The notes under the pieces: model-generated
Seen by the model: only the letters and a program-made list of their open reading frames with translations
What the model was told of the DNA's origin: nothing
Databases searched by the model: none
Made by a program: the position numbers and the translations under genes
Assembly (NCBI GenBank): GCA_028671895.1
Contig: CM053794.1
Span: forward strand, 40,502,501-40,566,500
DNA length: 64,000 nt
Origin: Oenanthe sinensis
Lineage: Eukaryota; Streptophyta; Magnoliopsida; Apiales; Apiaceae
Direction: 5' to 3'
Part shown: piece by piece, positions 12,001 through 23,061 of the stretch
How positions within the stretch are numbered: the stretch's first letter is position 1
Layout of the letters: every line of letters starts with the position of its first letter

Positions 12001-14862
12001 TCCGATAACATCTCTGGTAACATCTGTTCCACTTCTCCTGCCATTAGCAATTAACACCATTTTAGATCCAAGATTTTGATGTCAGATCTAACATCATCGA
12101 GATCGATATCGGATTGTTGAAGAAAGGAGGTGACGAGGATGGCGTTCTCTATGAAGAAAATGAGGTGTATGGATCTAATTTTTTTAAAACTAATTTTGGG
12201 TTCAGAATATATGGTGATTTTCATTTAAAATTTAGTGATATACTTTTAAATTTTATAGATTTGAGTTTAATTTAGTGATTTGGATTAATATTTTGGAGGT
12301 TTATAAGTGGTGAGGGTGATTATGATGTAGTGGTTCATATGGTGATTTGAGTTGAAACTTAGTGATTCTGTCCAATGGTATGTGGTGGTGATGGTGATGT
12401 TGTGGTAGTTTAAATTTTGATGATTCCACTTGATTTTAGTGATAATGATGCGGTGGTAGTTAGGTTTTAGTGATTCCGACTCGATTTGGGTGGGTGATGG
12501 CGGCATTGTGATGGTGGTGGTGGTGATATATACGATTATTTTTTTTATTTGCAGTTATATGTTTTTCTATGTAATGTTATTTTAGTTTGACATAATTAAT
12601 TTAAACATTTTTATTCAATAAGATTTTTTAATGAGAGCAGAATTGTAATATGTTTAAATAAAAATAATATCACACCAATCTCAAATATGCATAATCGTAA
12701 ATATTTATCATATATGAAAATGTAAAATAAATTGAAATATAGTTGTGCAAATAAAATTGAAGAAAAATAAAAAAGTTAATGAGAAATGAAGAGAGAGAAT
12801 TAGTGAATATTATAGTTAAAAACGAGTCTAAAAATAAGTTAATGTAATGTGACATCATCAATTTAGTAGATGGATGACACATTAGCACATCAAAATTTTA
12901 ATGAGAGGAGAGGATGACATGTAAGCATTGATGATGTCAGTGTACTTTGTTTTAGTTATAGTCATTTCTTGGTATTTCAGGTACCTTGTCTGAAAATTTT
13001 TCCTTACGACCTTTAACGAAAACTGCTTGATTTTACAGGACGTTGCTTTTTTGTTGTTAAAAGAGTCATGGGAACTAGTTAAGAGTCCAATGGCAAGCAA
13101 AGGAGCACCTCTTCATGGTCCACGCATAAAACTTATTGAAAAGGCCCATAATCTTTTCTCAGAAACAAAGGAACATGTTTTTGAGTCAAAGGCAGCCGAA
13201 GAACATTCAAAGTTGTTGAGGTGAGATGCGTTTGTAATACACATGACACAGTGAACATATCACCTGTATGATGTTTTTCATTTGGCCAAACTGCCGAGTC
13301 AATATTTGGCATCAATCTTTTTTCCTGCGATTTAAAAATCCATTGTAGATGTTTATAATGTTTTATATACCATTCTTCATATATGCTTTAATGATAATTA
13401 TATCTGGTTAGCACTTCACTGTATCTTTGTGGTAAGAATAGGGATAGTTAGTAAATGACGCTAGTACTGTATTTCATATCTCGTCTACAGATTACTTGGA
13501 TATTGCAGGCATGTCTAATTATCATGTTTCGTTACACTCAGTTGTAAACTACTTGGCAACTGTCTGCTGCTTCATGTAAAATAGGTGACAAAATTAGTCA
13601 ATAGCTCCTCAATATATGATCTATATATACAGAAGATCTCCTTTTTTGTTTTGTACTGGTTTTGGTCCTTGATATAGTGTGTTCATCCACTTTTTGATTT
13701 GCCATGGTCCAGTATTAAGTATTCATTTGGTTCTTGAGCGTCTAGCCACATAGTTTCACCATCACATACCTTCTTTGTCTTAATTGACATGGTAGTTGTT
13801 ATCTTCTGTTTCTTATAATATAACCCAACTCATAGACACTGCTCGTCATCAATCTTTAAACTATTATTTTTTGTTCAGAATGCAACATGAATTAGAAGTG
13901 ACCACCAAGCAGCCAATTTTTGTGGATTCAAGTATAAGTGACACAATCCGCACATGTATTGTACTGGGAAATCATCGTGCTGCTCTAAAAGTTAAAACTG
14001 AATTCAAGGTTACTGTTTTCTCATGGATCTTCTGTTAAAACAGAAACACTGCATCAAATGATGCTGGGATTTAGTGCTCAATTTTATTCTTCTAACTTTC
14101 ATCTCACCTGTGTAATAATTGATGATCACTTGATCAGGTTTCAGAAAAGCGATGGTATTGGCTTAAAGTATTTGCCCTGGCAACAATTAGGGATTGGGAT
14201 GCCCTAGAAAAATTTTCCAAGGAGAAAAGGCCACCGATTGGTAATATCTTCAATCTTGTTAGGCATCTTTGCATTGTATGTTAGCCCTTGTATAATGTTA
14301 TTTGTGCGTTGCTATCTCTTTTATACTACAAGCAGAGTTCTTTGTAAGACATAAAAGGTGTTCCTCCATTTATACTTCACACTTCATGAATAAAGTTGAA
14401 TATAAATGTATATCTTGAAAGAGCATTCACTTTACTAGTAGCTAAATATTATTTTCCTCTTTAATGCCTTGTTTTGGTGAATAGGTTATCGGCCTTTTGT
14501 GGAGGCATGCACGGATGCAGATGAGAAAGGAGAAGCTTTAAAGTATATCCCAAAATTGGCAGATCCCCGAGAAAAAGCTGAGGTAATCTCAAGGGGGATA
14601 TGTTAGTTTAACATTAAAACTATATTGGTTGCAGTTTAATTTCTATATATAAAGTGAAATTCGGCTCGTTAATGAGAAAAGCTGTGTAAAATTTGTGCAG
14701 GCCTACGCTCGAATTGGCATGGCAAAGGAAGCAGCAGATGCTGCTTCACAGGCCAAAGATGGTGAACTGCTAGCACGTTTGAAGTTAACTTTTGCACAAA
14801 ATGCAGCAGCTTCATCAATTTTTGATACTCTCAGGGATCGGCTGTCCTTTCCAGGGGCATGA
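1..14862 (+). CDS. VPS16: VPS16 (vacuolar sorting, HOPS/CORVET subunit), 5'-partial
   Basis: This is the C-terminal part (462 residues) of VPS16, called VCL1 in Arabidopsis. The family is a core subunit of the CORVET and HOPS tethering complexes, which act in endosome-to-vacuole membrane fusion. Visible exons are 1-74, 1160-1265, 1351-1443, 2325-2414, 2505-2618, 2805-2912, 3111-3184, 3660-3714, 13039-13220, 13879-14008, 14138-14240, 14485-14582 and 14701-14862 (TGA). All junctions keep one frame and every intron is GT-AG. Recognisable segments are SIQQYKLLTPSVLIGRLIN near the start, the stretch from RPALEFFGMI, and the end TFAQNAAASSIFDTLRDRL. The full protein is usually about 850 residues, so the N-terminal half lies upstream of the window. 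Intron 8 (3715-13038) is 9.3 kb because of transposon insertions. No exon shows a break, so I infer that the gene is functional. Confidence 0.95.
3255..3584. mobile_element. Mutator-like MITE in VPS16 intron 7
   Basis: A 330-base non-coding element starts GGGAAAATGAATTTTTTTAT. Its end is the near-perfect reverse complement, and the inverted repeats can be followed for about 100 bases on each side. It is flanked by an identical 9-base direct repeat, ttcttttaa, at 3246-3254 and 3585-3593. A 9-base target duplication with long terminal inverted repeats is typical of Mutator-like (MULE) elements. There is no transposase, so it is non-autonomous. It lies wholly inside the 475-base intron 7. Confidence 0.85.
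3608..3675 (+). repeat. 18-base duplication spanning a VPS16 acceptor site
   Basis: The sequence agatgctatagacatgaa occurs at 3608-3625 and again, perfectly, at 3658-3675. The second copy contains the AG acceptor and the first codons of exon 8 (3660-3714). The first copy is an intronic decoy. Its AG at 3608-3609 would open the same frame but reach TAA within ten codons. Confidence 0.9.
3819..3922 (+). repeat. Direct repeat, left copy, in VPS16 intron 8
   Basis: About 60 bases from ttttaattgttacttttgga to the ggtacttg at 3878 recur at 11175-11234 with about two mismatches. Looser similarity continues to a C/T-rich end near 3922. The copies lie on either side of the transposon nest. The left copy also holds a 23-base internal duplication around aatcacagtagg. 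Motifs of the type ggacacgggta follow the left copy and precede the right copy. The origin is not clear. Confidence 0.75.
4144..6539 (-). mobile_element. Two tandem non-autonomous Helitron-like copies (outer layer)
   Basis: Copy 1 runs from about 4144 to 4625 and copy 2 from about 4626 to 6539, interrupted by a nested Helitron (4801-6236). They share blocks such as gtataaaaggaggactatcg and ggttcatctaaaattggacg. Read on the minus strand, copy 1 ends in a hairpin (4155-4171, CCCGTG/CACGAG) followed by a degenerate CTAG-like terminus. Its relatives at 44417-44936 and 55248-55805 share these ends. Copy 2 lacks the hairpin end. Its other terminus (minus-strand 5' end, TCTATAC) was split by the Copia insertion and resumes at 10918-10924. 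I found no Rep/helicase coding, so mobility would depend on another element. Confidence 0.65.
4801..6236 (-). mobile_element. Nested non-autonomous Helitron, 1436 bases
   Basis: On the minus strand the element begins TC (6236-6235) after a host A and ends CTAG (4804-4801) before a host T, as Helitrons do. Eight bases inside the CTAG end is a perfect hairpin at 4813-4827 (GCCGCG, 3-base loop, CGCGGC). The sequence either side belongs to the outer Helitron-like copy, which is seen uninterrupted at about 4320-4400. Inside are tandem duplications, including a unit of about 62 bases with aatgtcttttctaaaatttc at 5876-6000. No coding region was seen. Confidence 0.75.
6540..6799 (+). repeat. Copia 5' LTR
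   Basis: The LTR runs from tgtcaaaagtatatgttgtc to attcttgtca and is 260 bases long, the same length as its partner at 10658-10917. About eight substitutions and no indels separate the two copies. Confidence 0.92.
6800..6811 (+). promoter_or_regulatory. Copia primer binding site (tRNA-iMet type)
   Basis: TGGTATCAGAGC directly follows the 5' LTR. This is the common plant Copia primer site complementary to the 3' end of initiator methionine tRNA. Confidence 0.9.
6902..10641 (+). pseudogene. Copia gag-pol, broken
   Basis: Gag starts at the ATG at 6902, but only about 30 N-terminal residues precede a jump in similarity to its C-terminal third, so an internal deletion near 6960 is inferred. Two zinc knuckles (CX2CX4HX4C) follow at about 7168-7260. 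Then come a protease with the site DSAAS, the integrase zinc-binding region (HKRLGHP) and the integrase catalytic core. The reverse transcriptase carries YVDD at 9678-9689, and RNase H follows. Breaks are an in-frame TAA at 8245-8247 in the integrase core, a frameshift near 8560-8575, a TGA at 9966-9968 consistent with C-to-T change of an arginine codon, and a 5-base tandem duplication (accat twice, 10441-10450) that shifts the frame in RNase H. The product cannot be functional. Confidence 0.9.
10648..10657 (+). promoter_or_regulatory. Copia polypurine tract
   Basis: A purine-rich stretch (tgatggaggg) lies immediately before the 3' LTR, the usual place for plus-strand priming. Confidence 0.65.
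10658..10917 (+). repeat. Copia 3' LTR
   Basis: This is the 260-base partner of the LTR at 6540-6799, with the same TG and CA ends. It is followed by gtata and then by the last bases of the Helitron-like copy into which the element inserted. Confidence 0.92.
11175..11262 (+). repeat. Direct repeat, right copy, in VPS16 intron 8
   Basis: This is the partner of 3819-3922 and shares about 60 bases beginning ttttaattgttacttttgga. It sits about 250 bases beyond the Copia 3' LTR. Confidence 0.75.
11698..11874 (+). repeat. Perfect 87-base tandem duplication
   Basis: Two head-to-tail copies of an 87-base unit start at 11698 and 11785 and begin tcaacctctaccataacctc. I found no mismatch between them, so the duplication is recent. 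Because 87 is divisible by three, it keeps open a 117-codon frame (11614-11967). That frame has no recognisable protein family and lies inside a VPS16 intron. Confidence 0.9.
11875..13038. other. Rest of VPS16 intron 8, no gene
   Basis: The stretch at 12120-12530 is rich in GGTGAT-like motifs on the + strand. At 12540-12960 it is AT-rich, with a short inverted pair tgacatcatcaat (12850 region) and attgatgatgtca (12927 region). I see no coding signal before the acceptor at 13038. Confidence 0.6.
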
Positions 14863-15427
14863 TTCTCTGTAAAGATGTATTCCATTCTCCAAAATTTGTA
14901 TTGTGACAATCTCAGCACACCCTTTTCCGTGTATTTATTTCTATACTGGAATATTATGAGAATTTCCTAGTTACTGTAAAGTTATCATTGGCCAAACCTT
15001 AGTTTAGCTTGACAATTTTTTTGTACATGATAATGTTTTGTGTTGTGCCAAAAACTACATTATTTTTGTGTGTATAAATATTTGTTATTTTCTTTTCTAT
15101 AGTAAATTTGTTCATCACTTTTCGTAAGGCAAGGAAGCGTGTGTGACAACAGTGTCATCCAAAGCATTCGGTATATAAAAGAGATGCAAACATGTTTGTC
15201 CCACAAGTTTTTGGATGCAAGGAATTATCTGTGATTAATTTTTTTTATTTATATTATTATATTATATTATATTAACTCTCTTATTTATATTATTACAAGG
15301 ACAATAAGCGTAAAATAATTATTAGTACCGTACTACCACCATGACTTGGACAAGGCTAATTACAAACCTTAAACTTGTAAGATTGGTGCAGGAATTCTGT
15401 TTTATGTACATAACTTGAGGAACAATA
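14863..15427. other. Convergent 3' intergenic region
   Basis: This spacer lies between the stop codons of VPS16 (+) and the small chloroplast protein (-), so it should hold both 3' UTRs and polyadenylation sites. It is AT-rich, with a TTATATTATATTA run near 15255. No other gene was seen. Confidence 0.6.
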
Positions 15428-16880
15428 TCATGGAAAAAGCTGCACATAACCGGTGGCTATAGCAATTCCTAATATAAGTAGTGGTGGAAGAAGGACAAAA
15501 GCACCAATGGTGGCAAAGAAAGTTGAATCATTCCTCTGAGAAACTTCATTCAGGTAAGTCTGTCTTCTGATGTTCCGCTTCTGTGAGATGGTTAGGAACT
15601 TGGGACTAAATTTTTTTAGATCTTTCCCCAAAGGAATCATGAAATCATCATCTCGATTCCCAACCAGCTGAGCAAGTTGATCCCGTATCGTGAGCTTTGT
15701 ATTATTGCCACCACTCTTGGAACCTGGGAATTAAGCGTCATTGTTCATATGTACATATGTTTTTTGCCTAACAAATAAACAGGATCCACATACCATCAGC
15801 AGATGATGATCCAGAGGATGTAAGCTGGTCTAAGAGATCTAGTTGCGTTTGAGCAGAAGAAAAAGACCCTTGTCAAGGCAAAACAATGAAGAACGATATG
15901 TCAGGAATCACAACTAGTCTGTCTTCATTATCAAGCGGTAAAAATCTTTATCTTACTACAATGGACAACAAAAAAACTGAATGGAAATTAAGGCAAATAG
16001 TTGATGATATGAAAATTTGAAAAGGTAAGAACACAGTATAAGTTTATAATTTTATGATTCCCTTGACAAAAAGCTGTGGATAGGTGAACTCTTTAGTCCT
16101 AATTAGTCATATGCATTGGCTATTTACTAGTCATATGCGTTGGCACTTGCTACTATAGTCCTTCTATTTTTGAAGTACAATGCAATTTCAGGTATATAGC
16201 TAATAATCATTGAGCTACATGGACAATGCATGATCGACGTCCGATGAGTTTACTGTAGAACAAAACATTACCTATGATTAAAGCCAAATACTAGTACTGA
16301 AAAGTCATATATGAATGACATTGTGACATGAGTTGAAGAAACGTATAGTCCTACTTGTGTTACAGTAACCATACTGAACTGCATCCTATAAACATTTTTT
16401 CAGATATCCTTGAAAATTATTTGTGGTAGTTCCTAAAATAAATCAATTGTACAGTTGTGGCAGTTACTAAGGTAAACAAAAACTATACTAATGTGTACAT
16501 GATCCAAAATTCAATAATAGATTACACTAAAACTATTTCATACCAAGAAAATTCCACGAACCCATATGTGCATCAAGCATTACTTACCCAACATTAAACC
16601 TGAACCAGTTGACATACAATAGATGCAACTAAAAATAGACGATTATACTTTGAGTTAAGTGTGGGTGTGAGTGTGTGTGCACGCGCGTACCAGAGTAAGT
16701 AGAAAGGTCTTCCTGATCTGTAAGTCCACCTTCTGTTCCTTGAGAGAAAGCAGTTACTCCAAAAAAAGAAAATGAAGCTGGAGAGAAAGTAATATTGAAG
16801 GGGTGATATTTGGGTTTTGGTAACAAACAAGGTTTAGTAGGGGGGAGGGAAGAAAATAGTGGTGTAGCATTCAAGGCCAT
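15428..16880 (-). CDS. Small chloroplast-targeted one-helix membrane protein
   Basis: Three exons on the minus strand (16880-16691, 15868-15794, 15723-15428) join in frame with GT-AG introns to give 186 residues. The N-terminus (MALNATPLFSSLPPTKPCLL) is Ser/Thr/Pro-rich, lacks acidic residues at first and looks like a chloroplast transit peptide. The middle is hydrophilic and serine-rich, with a conserved-looking block around LTIRDQLAQLVGNRDDDF and a basic stretch with KKFSPKFLTISQKRN. A single hydrophobic helix (about residues 160-180, AFVLLPPLLILGIAIA) ends in GYVQLFP. I infer a small envelope or thylakoid protein of plants. I could not name it with confidence and claim no biochemical role. 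It is convergent with VPS16. Confidence 0.82.
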
Positions 16881-17431
16881 GATAGTAAAAGTTTTGATCT
16901 CTCTCCATTCTTCTTCCGAGGTTAACTATCAGAAACTTTGTTTTCTCATACTCGGGTATTTCTGGATATCTCTTTTTTAATGGATGGAATTTAAGAATAA
17001 ACCACCTCCACATAATATATTTGTTGGGTGCATACTACTACTATACTAGTAGTTGTGGTCACTGGTCACCATTAATTGTAAATTGTACTTCTCATGTGCC
17101 GTAGTCCCCGTATCTATGCTATATTGCCGCGGTCTGAATTCTTTAAATTTAAAATAAATTATTTATTTCACATTTTTTTTATATATATTTTCATAATTTT
17201 TTAAAAATAAATATTTATTTTAAATTTTTAAAACCAAATAAGAGCTTATTTTTTAAAAATAAAATTTTATTTAAAAAAAATACACTTTACTCTATTTTTT
17301 CCAGAAATAAGAGCTTATTTCTGGAATTTAATGAGAGTCAAACGGACACATTATCATAAGCGGACATGAATTTATTTGGCATAACTCAACGCATTCCAAA
17401 AAATTAAACGTCTTCCAAAAAATTAAACACT

Positions 17432-17580
17432 CAGTATAGTATTATATATTTAATACAACTACATTAGTTTCATTACCACTCAACCTCTTTAAATATTATT
17501 TATAATTTAGTATAATATTATATATCTAACACAATTAAATCAGTTTCATTATCACTCAACCTCTTTAAATAGTATTTAAA
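17432..17580 (+). repeat. Imperfect tandem repeat, about 76-base unit
   Basis: Two adjacent copies share agtata-tattatatat near their start and cactcaacctctttaaata near their end. About ten substitutions separate them. Confidence 0.7.
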
Positions 17581-18532
17581 TTATAAATTTATAAATTATT
17601 ATTTGTTATAAAATGAAACAAAAAAATTAAAACACATAAACTCAAATTATATAAATTATAAACAAACATTTTAGACCAATTTTAAACAAACATTTTAGCC
17701 CAATATAAAATTTTTACAATAAATATCAAATAAAATAATGCTCAATTACAAATAAAATACAAATCGATAATAATCATATAGATAAAATTAAAAAAATATG
17801 AATTAAATATAATAGCTAGCTCATGCATCACACGTATTATAATCTAGTATAAATAATAACTCAGTAACATTTTACAAACTACTGCACTGTTATCTTCAAC
17901 ATAGTAAACATTCAAACTACAACTTAAAACGAAAAATCTATAACTTACCGATGTTTAAATTTTACGGCACAATTTATTATCTATTTATCTCGTATTTATG
18001 TAACAAACTTCGGATTTATCATTTCAATCTCAAATTTTTTTCAAGTCAGAATGGTGTGTATGCTGAACCTGTAATAAACCAGGTCAGTGCTAATCTGAAG
18101 CATGTACTATTTTAATTTTTATTAACAATCTCAATAAAAAAAAAAGTAACACAAAGTCACAAATTAAATTGTTAACAAGATATAGAAGACTACTACGAGT
18201 AATTTGTATTTGATGCATTTAAAGAAGAGATCAACTACCGGCTGCCGTTACGATGCAAGCGCGTGAGCCAGATGGATACAGCAATAATAAAATCCAACAA
18301 CGTTGCAAGTGACGAAAATAGCCTTTTAACGCGGTACCAACAAAATTAAACCGAGGGGCAAATTGGTAAGACAAGTGAAGAAAGTCAAAAAAAATATGAC
18401 CGTTGGAAACGCATCCAAGAAGCGTTTTGCTAAGTTTAATAATCCATAAAATCTCAATCGTATCAACTCGTAATTAATAGATTTTGTGCTCTCAAAGTCT
18501 AGATTGTATCTTCGCTCCCCTAAATCTGATAA

Positions 18533-18557
18533 ACACACACACACACACACACACACA
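18533..18557 (+). repeat. (AC)n microsatellite in 5' UTR
   Basis: About twelve AC repeats lie 44 bases before the ATG of the lipase-like gene. They are probably transcribed in its leader and likely to vary in length between individuals. Confidence 0.9.
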
Positions 18558-18600
18558 TTTCTTGTACATTCACTTTTATTGGGTAGCTGAAGAATCAATC

Positions 18601-21600
18601 ATGAGAAACCGACCACTACTAATGGCCAAGAACAACAAGGAGGAGACCGTGGTGGTTTTAAATGAGATTAATAATAATAATATTAATAATGAAAATGAAA
18701 ATTCAACAGCAGAGGCTGTTGCTGCTACTATTGATTCATCGTCGTCTAGTGCTGCTGTATCTGATACTAGTATTGATAATAATAATAATCACCATCCTTA
18801 CGCGTTTCATGTATCGGGGCCTCGCAATGTTTCTTCTCCCAACTGGAGAGAAATCATCAAATCTAGCTGGTATGTTAATTTCTATCCTATACTCTTTCAA
18901 TCTTCTTTTAATTTCGTATACTGGAACAGCTTTCGCAATTGGTATATATATCTATATTATAGGGGGGATTGGAATAAATTTGTTTGAATTGTTGAATTAC
19001 GACAACTTCGTTTAATACCCTGAATGAATTCTTCAACTGCTTTATTAATTTTGTTTAAATACTAAAGTAATATAAGATGATAGAAACCTGTAATAGTTTA
19101 TAACTTGTGACTCTCATTATGTAACTGCTATTTAATTTATCTTGCTCATACACTTAGTAGTATCGAAAGGTTCACCTTCTCACACCTACAGCACGCAGTC
19201 TTTCCCCCAAAAAATGGTTGTTAATGATAAATGGTGGCTGGGGATATTAAGATTTGAACTGATATTCTGAGCTTAAACAGCTCGTTTGTTCTTTTTGCCT
19301 TGGATTCTTCCTTCCATGAAAATTAGACCATTTCGATCTTCACATCATTACTAGAACCCATCCACACTCAAAACTAGCTTACCCTAAAAATTATTCTAAA
19401 ACATTATTATCTATCCTTGATTCCTTTCTCACTAAATCTTTGAATTCTCAGCTTACTTTTAGGGTTTCACATATTGCTAGTGTATAGTTTGCCTTTTCCT
19501 TAACCCATTGACTCCTCTTCTACTCGTATCGGGATTAGTTTGTATTCTAAATCGGAAAAAAGAATATGTATATTAGCCTCTTATTTGGCTCTACGTTGCC
19601 CAATGGAAATTCGTCTAACAGAGGAAACCCTGTTTTCTACTTCCGTGAAATACAAATATATGCTAAATCACTCCTATTCCCTTCTGTTTACACCGTTTTT
19701 TTCCTGATAAACCATATGATATTGTTGTATTCAGAGATCTGTAAAAAAATTTAGCATTAACCTGAAATATGAGCACACTTCTATGCCTACGAATAAGTAT
19801 ACTGAATTGTTTCTGCGTCTATGTTCACATACAAGTGTTACATATGAAATTCCATTAGTTCTTTTTTTTCAATTTTAATGCTTTCCGCTGTGTGATTTTA
19901 CCATCTTTTTAATTTTTGGCCCTTTAGGTAGAGTTGCACACTTATTGCTAGTCATAGTATGGCATGACTTTTCCCTTGTCCTTAACTCATTGACTCCTCT
20001 TCAAGTTATATAGGAATTAGATTGTATTTAATTTGGAAAAAAGAACCTGTGCTAGCCTCTTATTTGTCTTAAGACGTGATAGTTGACAAATAAACAAAGT
20101 TATCTATCCGCATCAGATCTAACTTAAAGGTCTATGACTTGAATAGACTGAACTGCTTAACGCCTGCACAGTATGAAAGCGATTGACTATATATGTAAGT
20201 TGACATATTGACCAGCTTAATGTTTTTACAACTTTATTGTAACAACTAACTTTAAGGTTCAAGAGAGAGAATGTATCTATATGGCTAACTTCTCATGAAT
20301 TTGTTGCTTGCCAAATTATATGCAATATAGTAGGCTTAGTAGCTGGTCATTGTCTTAGTATGTGAATATACAAAGGTTTGTCCGAGTTTAAGAGATTCTT
20401 GGAAATGAAAGATCATTCTTTGTTCTTAAGAAAAAAGATATTGCACCTAGGTGAAGAAATATGGTTTGCATGGTTACAAATTTCTCGATCACTTGCTTCC
20501 TCAACCTTCCTTATAGTATAACTCTGTCCCTGAGATTGAGAATATAGTTGTATACATATCTATATGTCTATAGATGTTTATGCATGAAAATATATAATCT
20601 CCATTCAGAATATAGTTACAATTACAATTTATTAAGTTGCATAATCCTGACCTTCTCTTGTTCTCATTCACAAATTATTATTTAAAATTTGTTGGAGGAT
20701 GAGATTTTGTGTTAGTCTTTTTTGTTTCATTTAACAAATCTCAGCCACTTACATTACATTGATGAATTTTCTTCAGGAAGAATGGGAACTACAAGAGGAC
20801 AGTTATTGCATGTTTCATACAAGCAGTTTACCTTCTCGAACTTGACAGACAGGAAAATAAGACTGAAGAATATGCTCTTGCTCCAAAGTGGTGGATTCCT
20901 TTTAAGTACAAGCTGTCTCAAACCTTAATTGATGAGAGAGATGGATCCATATATGGCGCTATACTAGAATGGGACCGGTCTGCTGCTTTAGCAGACTTCA
21001 TACTCATCAGACCAAGTGGTGCTCCTAGGGCTGTCTTAGTACTACGAGGTACATTACTTAAAAGCCAAACAATTAGACGTGACATACAAGATGACCTCCG
21101 TTTTCTAGCTTGGGAAAGCCTAAAAGGTTCTGTCAGATTCAATGGAGCTCTGGAGGCTCTGAAATTGATTGCAGATAAGTATGGAGGGGGCAATGTATGT
21201 GTTGCTGGCCATTCTTTAGGAGCCGGATTCGCCCTCCAAGTGGGAAAAGCATTAGCTAAACAAGGTGTCTTTGTGGAGACTCATTTGTTTAATCCACCTT
21301 CTGTCTCACTAGCAATGAGCTTAAAGAACATTGGTGAGAAAGCTGGTTTTGCTTGGAAGAGGCTTAAATCAATGCTTCCATCTAGCAATGAAACCCCGGC
21401 TACTGGTGATGTAGGGGAAAATGCAAACACTTGTGGTAGTGAACTAAAAAAATGGGTACCTCATTTGTATGTAAACAACAGTGACTATATCTGCTGCTAT
21501 TATACTGATCCTGCTGGAGCACAAGGAAACCAGGAGGAACAAGATAAGGAGAATGTTGGTCCAACAAATGGTCAAGCTGCCTCAAAGCTTTTTGTGTTAT

Positions 21601-21770
21601 CAAAGGGCAAACAAAAATTTCTGGAGGCACATGGATTGGAGCAATGGTGGGGTGATGATTTGGAACTTCAGCTAGCTCTCAGTAACAGCAAGCTCATAAG
21701 CAAGCAGCTGAAGTCCTTGTATACACTACCAGCACCTTCTAAACAAACTCAAGCTAAGCCTTCACAGTAG
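18601..21770 (+). CDS. Class-3 lipase-like alpha/beta hydrolase (At4g10955 type)
   Basis: Two exons (18601-18869 and 20777-21770) joined by a 1.9 kb intron encode 420 residues. The junction falls inside a Trp codon and restores WKNGNYKRTVIACF. The N-terminal 75 residues are low-complexity (Asn and Ser runs) and probably disordered. The hydrolase domain follows, with the nucleophile elbow AGHSLGAG (Ser about 236), a NNSDY segment that may hold the acid, and AHGLEQWW near the end, where this family carries its histidine. The closest family I recall is plant lipase-class-3 proteins labelled GDSL esterase/lipase At4g10955, despite lacking a GDSL fold. The substrate is unknown. There is no signal peptide, so a cytosolic site is inferred. 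The ATG at 18601 is the first in frame after the (AC)n leader. Confidence 0.9.
19490..20075 (+). repeat. Imperfect direct repeat in lipase-gene intron
   Basis: About 100 bases at 19493-19600 (cattgactcctcttc, then ggaaaaaagaa and gcctcttattt) recur at 19972-20075 with perhaps 20 percent change, about 480 bases apart. This is an old duplication or two copies of an unnamed repeat. Confidence 0.65.
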
Positions 21771-23061
21771 AAGGCCCTTTGCAACTTTGTCCAATCCTCC
21801 CTTTAAATATCTTCTTATCCATTCATTATTTTGTTTTTTACCCTTGCGAGTCATTTGATTAATTCTGGTCCAATGCTCAATCAATTTGTATTGCTAGTTA
21901 CAGATGGACTGAAATTGGAAATACATTCTCTTTGGCACTGATAATTTGATAAAACTGCTTGTTTCTTCTGTTGGTTATTACTCTTTTATGCACTATTAAT
22001 AATCAGTGAGATAATGATTGTTATTACTTATTAGTACTTAGTGGCAAGGGATTAAACAGAAGTCTTCTGTTTTGTATTGTTTCCTTGGAAGGTTGAGATT
22101 CCATGTAAGTATGTAACTGTGGAGTGCGGACGTTAAAATTTGAATCTTAGTTTAACCAAGCATATAAATAACAAAGAAGATAAGATGGAAGCAGAATTTT
22201 TGTAAATCCTAAATTTAAATTATAGAAGTCGAATTCAGAGACACTCTCTGCTTCACATGTATCCTGTTTTGTATTCAAGTATATATGTATATATCTACTG
22301 TTTTTATTCTCTAATCTCCTTGTGACTTGAAAAAACCCAAAAGTACTAGTTTGTAGAATTTTTTAATCTAGACAAGTCATGAAATGAGACACTTTCTTTT
22401 ATAAAAGAACTGAATATGATTGTGTATTTGTTTTTATGGAAGCTCATGCAGCTTATTTGGATACTACTAGTTTAACTTATAGGAAGTGAGATGTGACCAG
22501 TTCTCATTCTATGATTTTAATTAGAAGAATTGTAGGGAAGCACAGCGGCTGATGCGGCTGTTTGGAACATTTTATAGTAACATCAAGAACCAGTTGGGGA
22601 TTACCAGAACAACCCGTAAGAGTAAGCTAGGAGATATACAGATGCATCAATCTATATTTTTAAGACAATAATTATATGTACCTTTCGAATTTTTGTATAA
22701 AATTATATGTACATCATATATAAATTCAAAATAGAAACATGTCTATGTAGCATATTTTGAGCCCTTTGATGACACAATAAAAGATTTTAACTAGCTAATT
22801 CCAGAATGTACATGCTGTGGAAGAGACGCAGGCATAAAGAGATCATATAAAGATGCACAAGACTATATTAATGTAAGATAACTCTAGCTAACTGATAGCT
22901 TCTTTATACACATGAAGATAAACATAATTATTGAAGATAACTTTACAGACTAAGCTTAACATATTTACTACTCCAAAACATTAACACGATACAGAAATAG
23001 TATATACGGCATCTATAAACCTTCATGCACGTTGAAAATCCATCAAATGGCGCTACTACCA
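21771..23061. other. Convergent intergenic region
   Basis: This lies between the stop of the lipase-like gene (+) and the stop of the VQ gene (-). It holds their 3' UTRs and AT-rich DNA. I see no gene, RNA or clear mobile element. Confidence 0.55.

Larger units (their letters stand above)
16881..18600. other. Divergent intergenic region with degraded repeats
   Basis: This region should contain the promoters of the chloroplast-protein gene (-) and the lipase-like gene (+). At about 17130-17350 there is a degraded relative of the Harbinger-type MITE at 56301-56529, with shared aaataagagcttatttctgg-like motifs. At 17432-17580 there is an imperfect tandem repeat of about 76 bases containing cactcaacctctttaaata twice. 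The rest is AT-rich without a gene. Confidence 0.6.
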
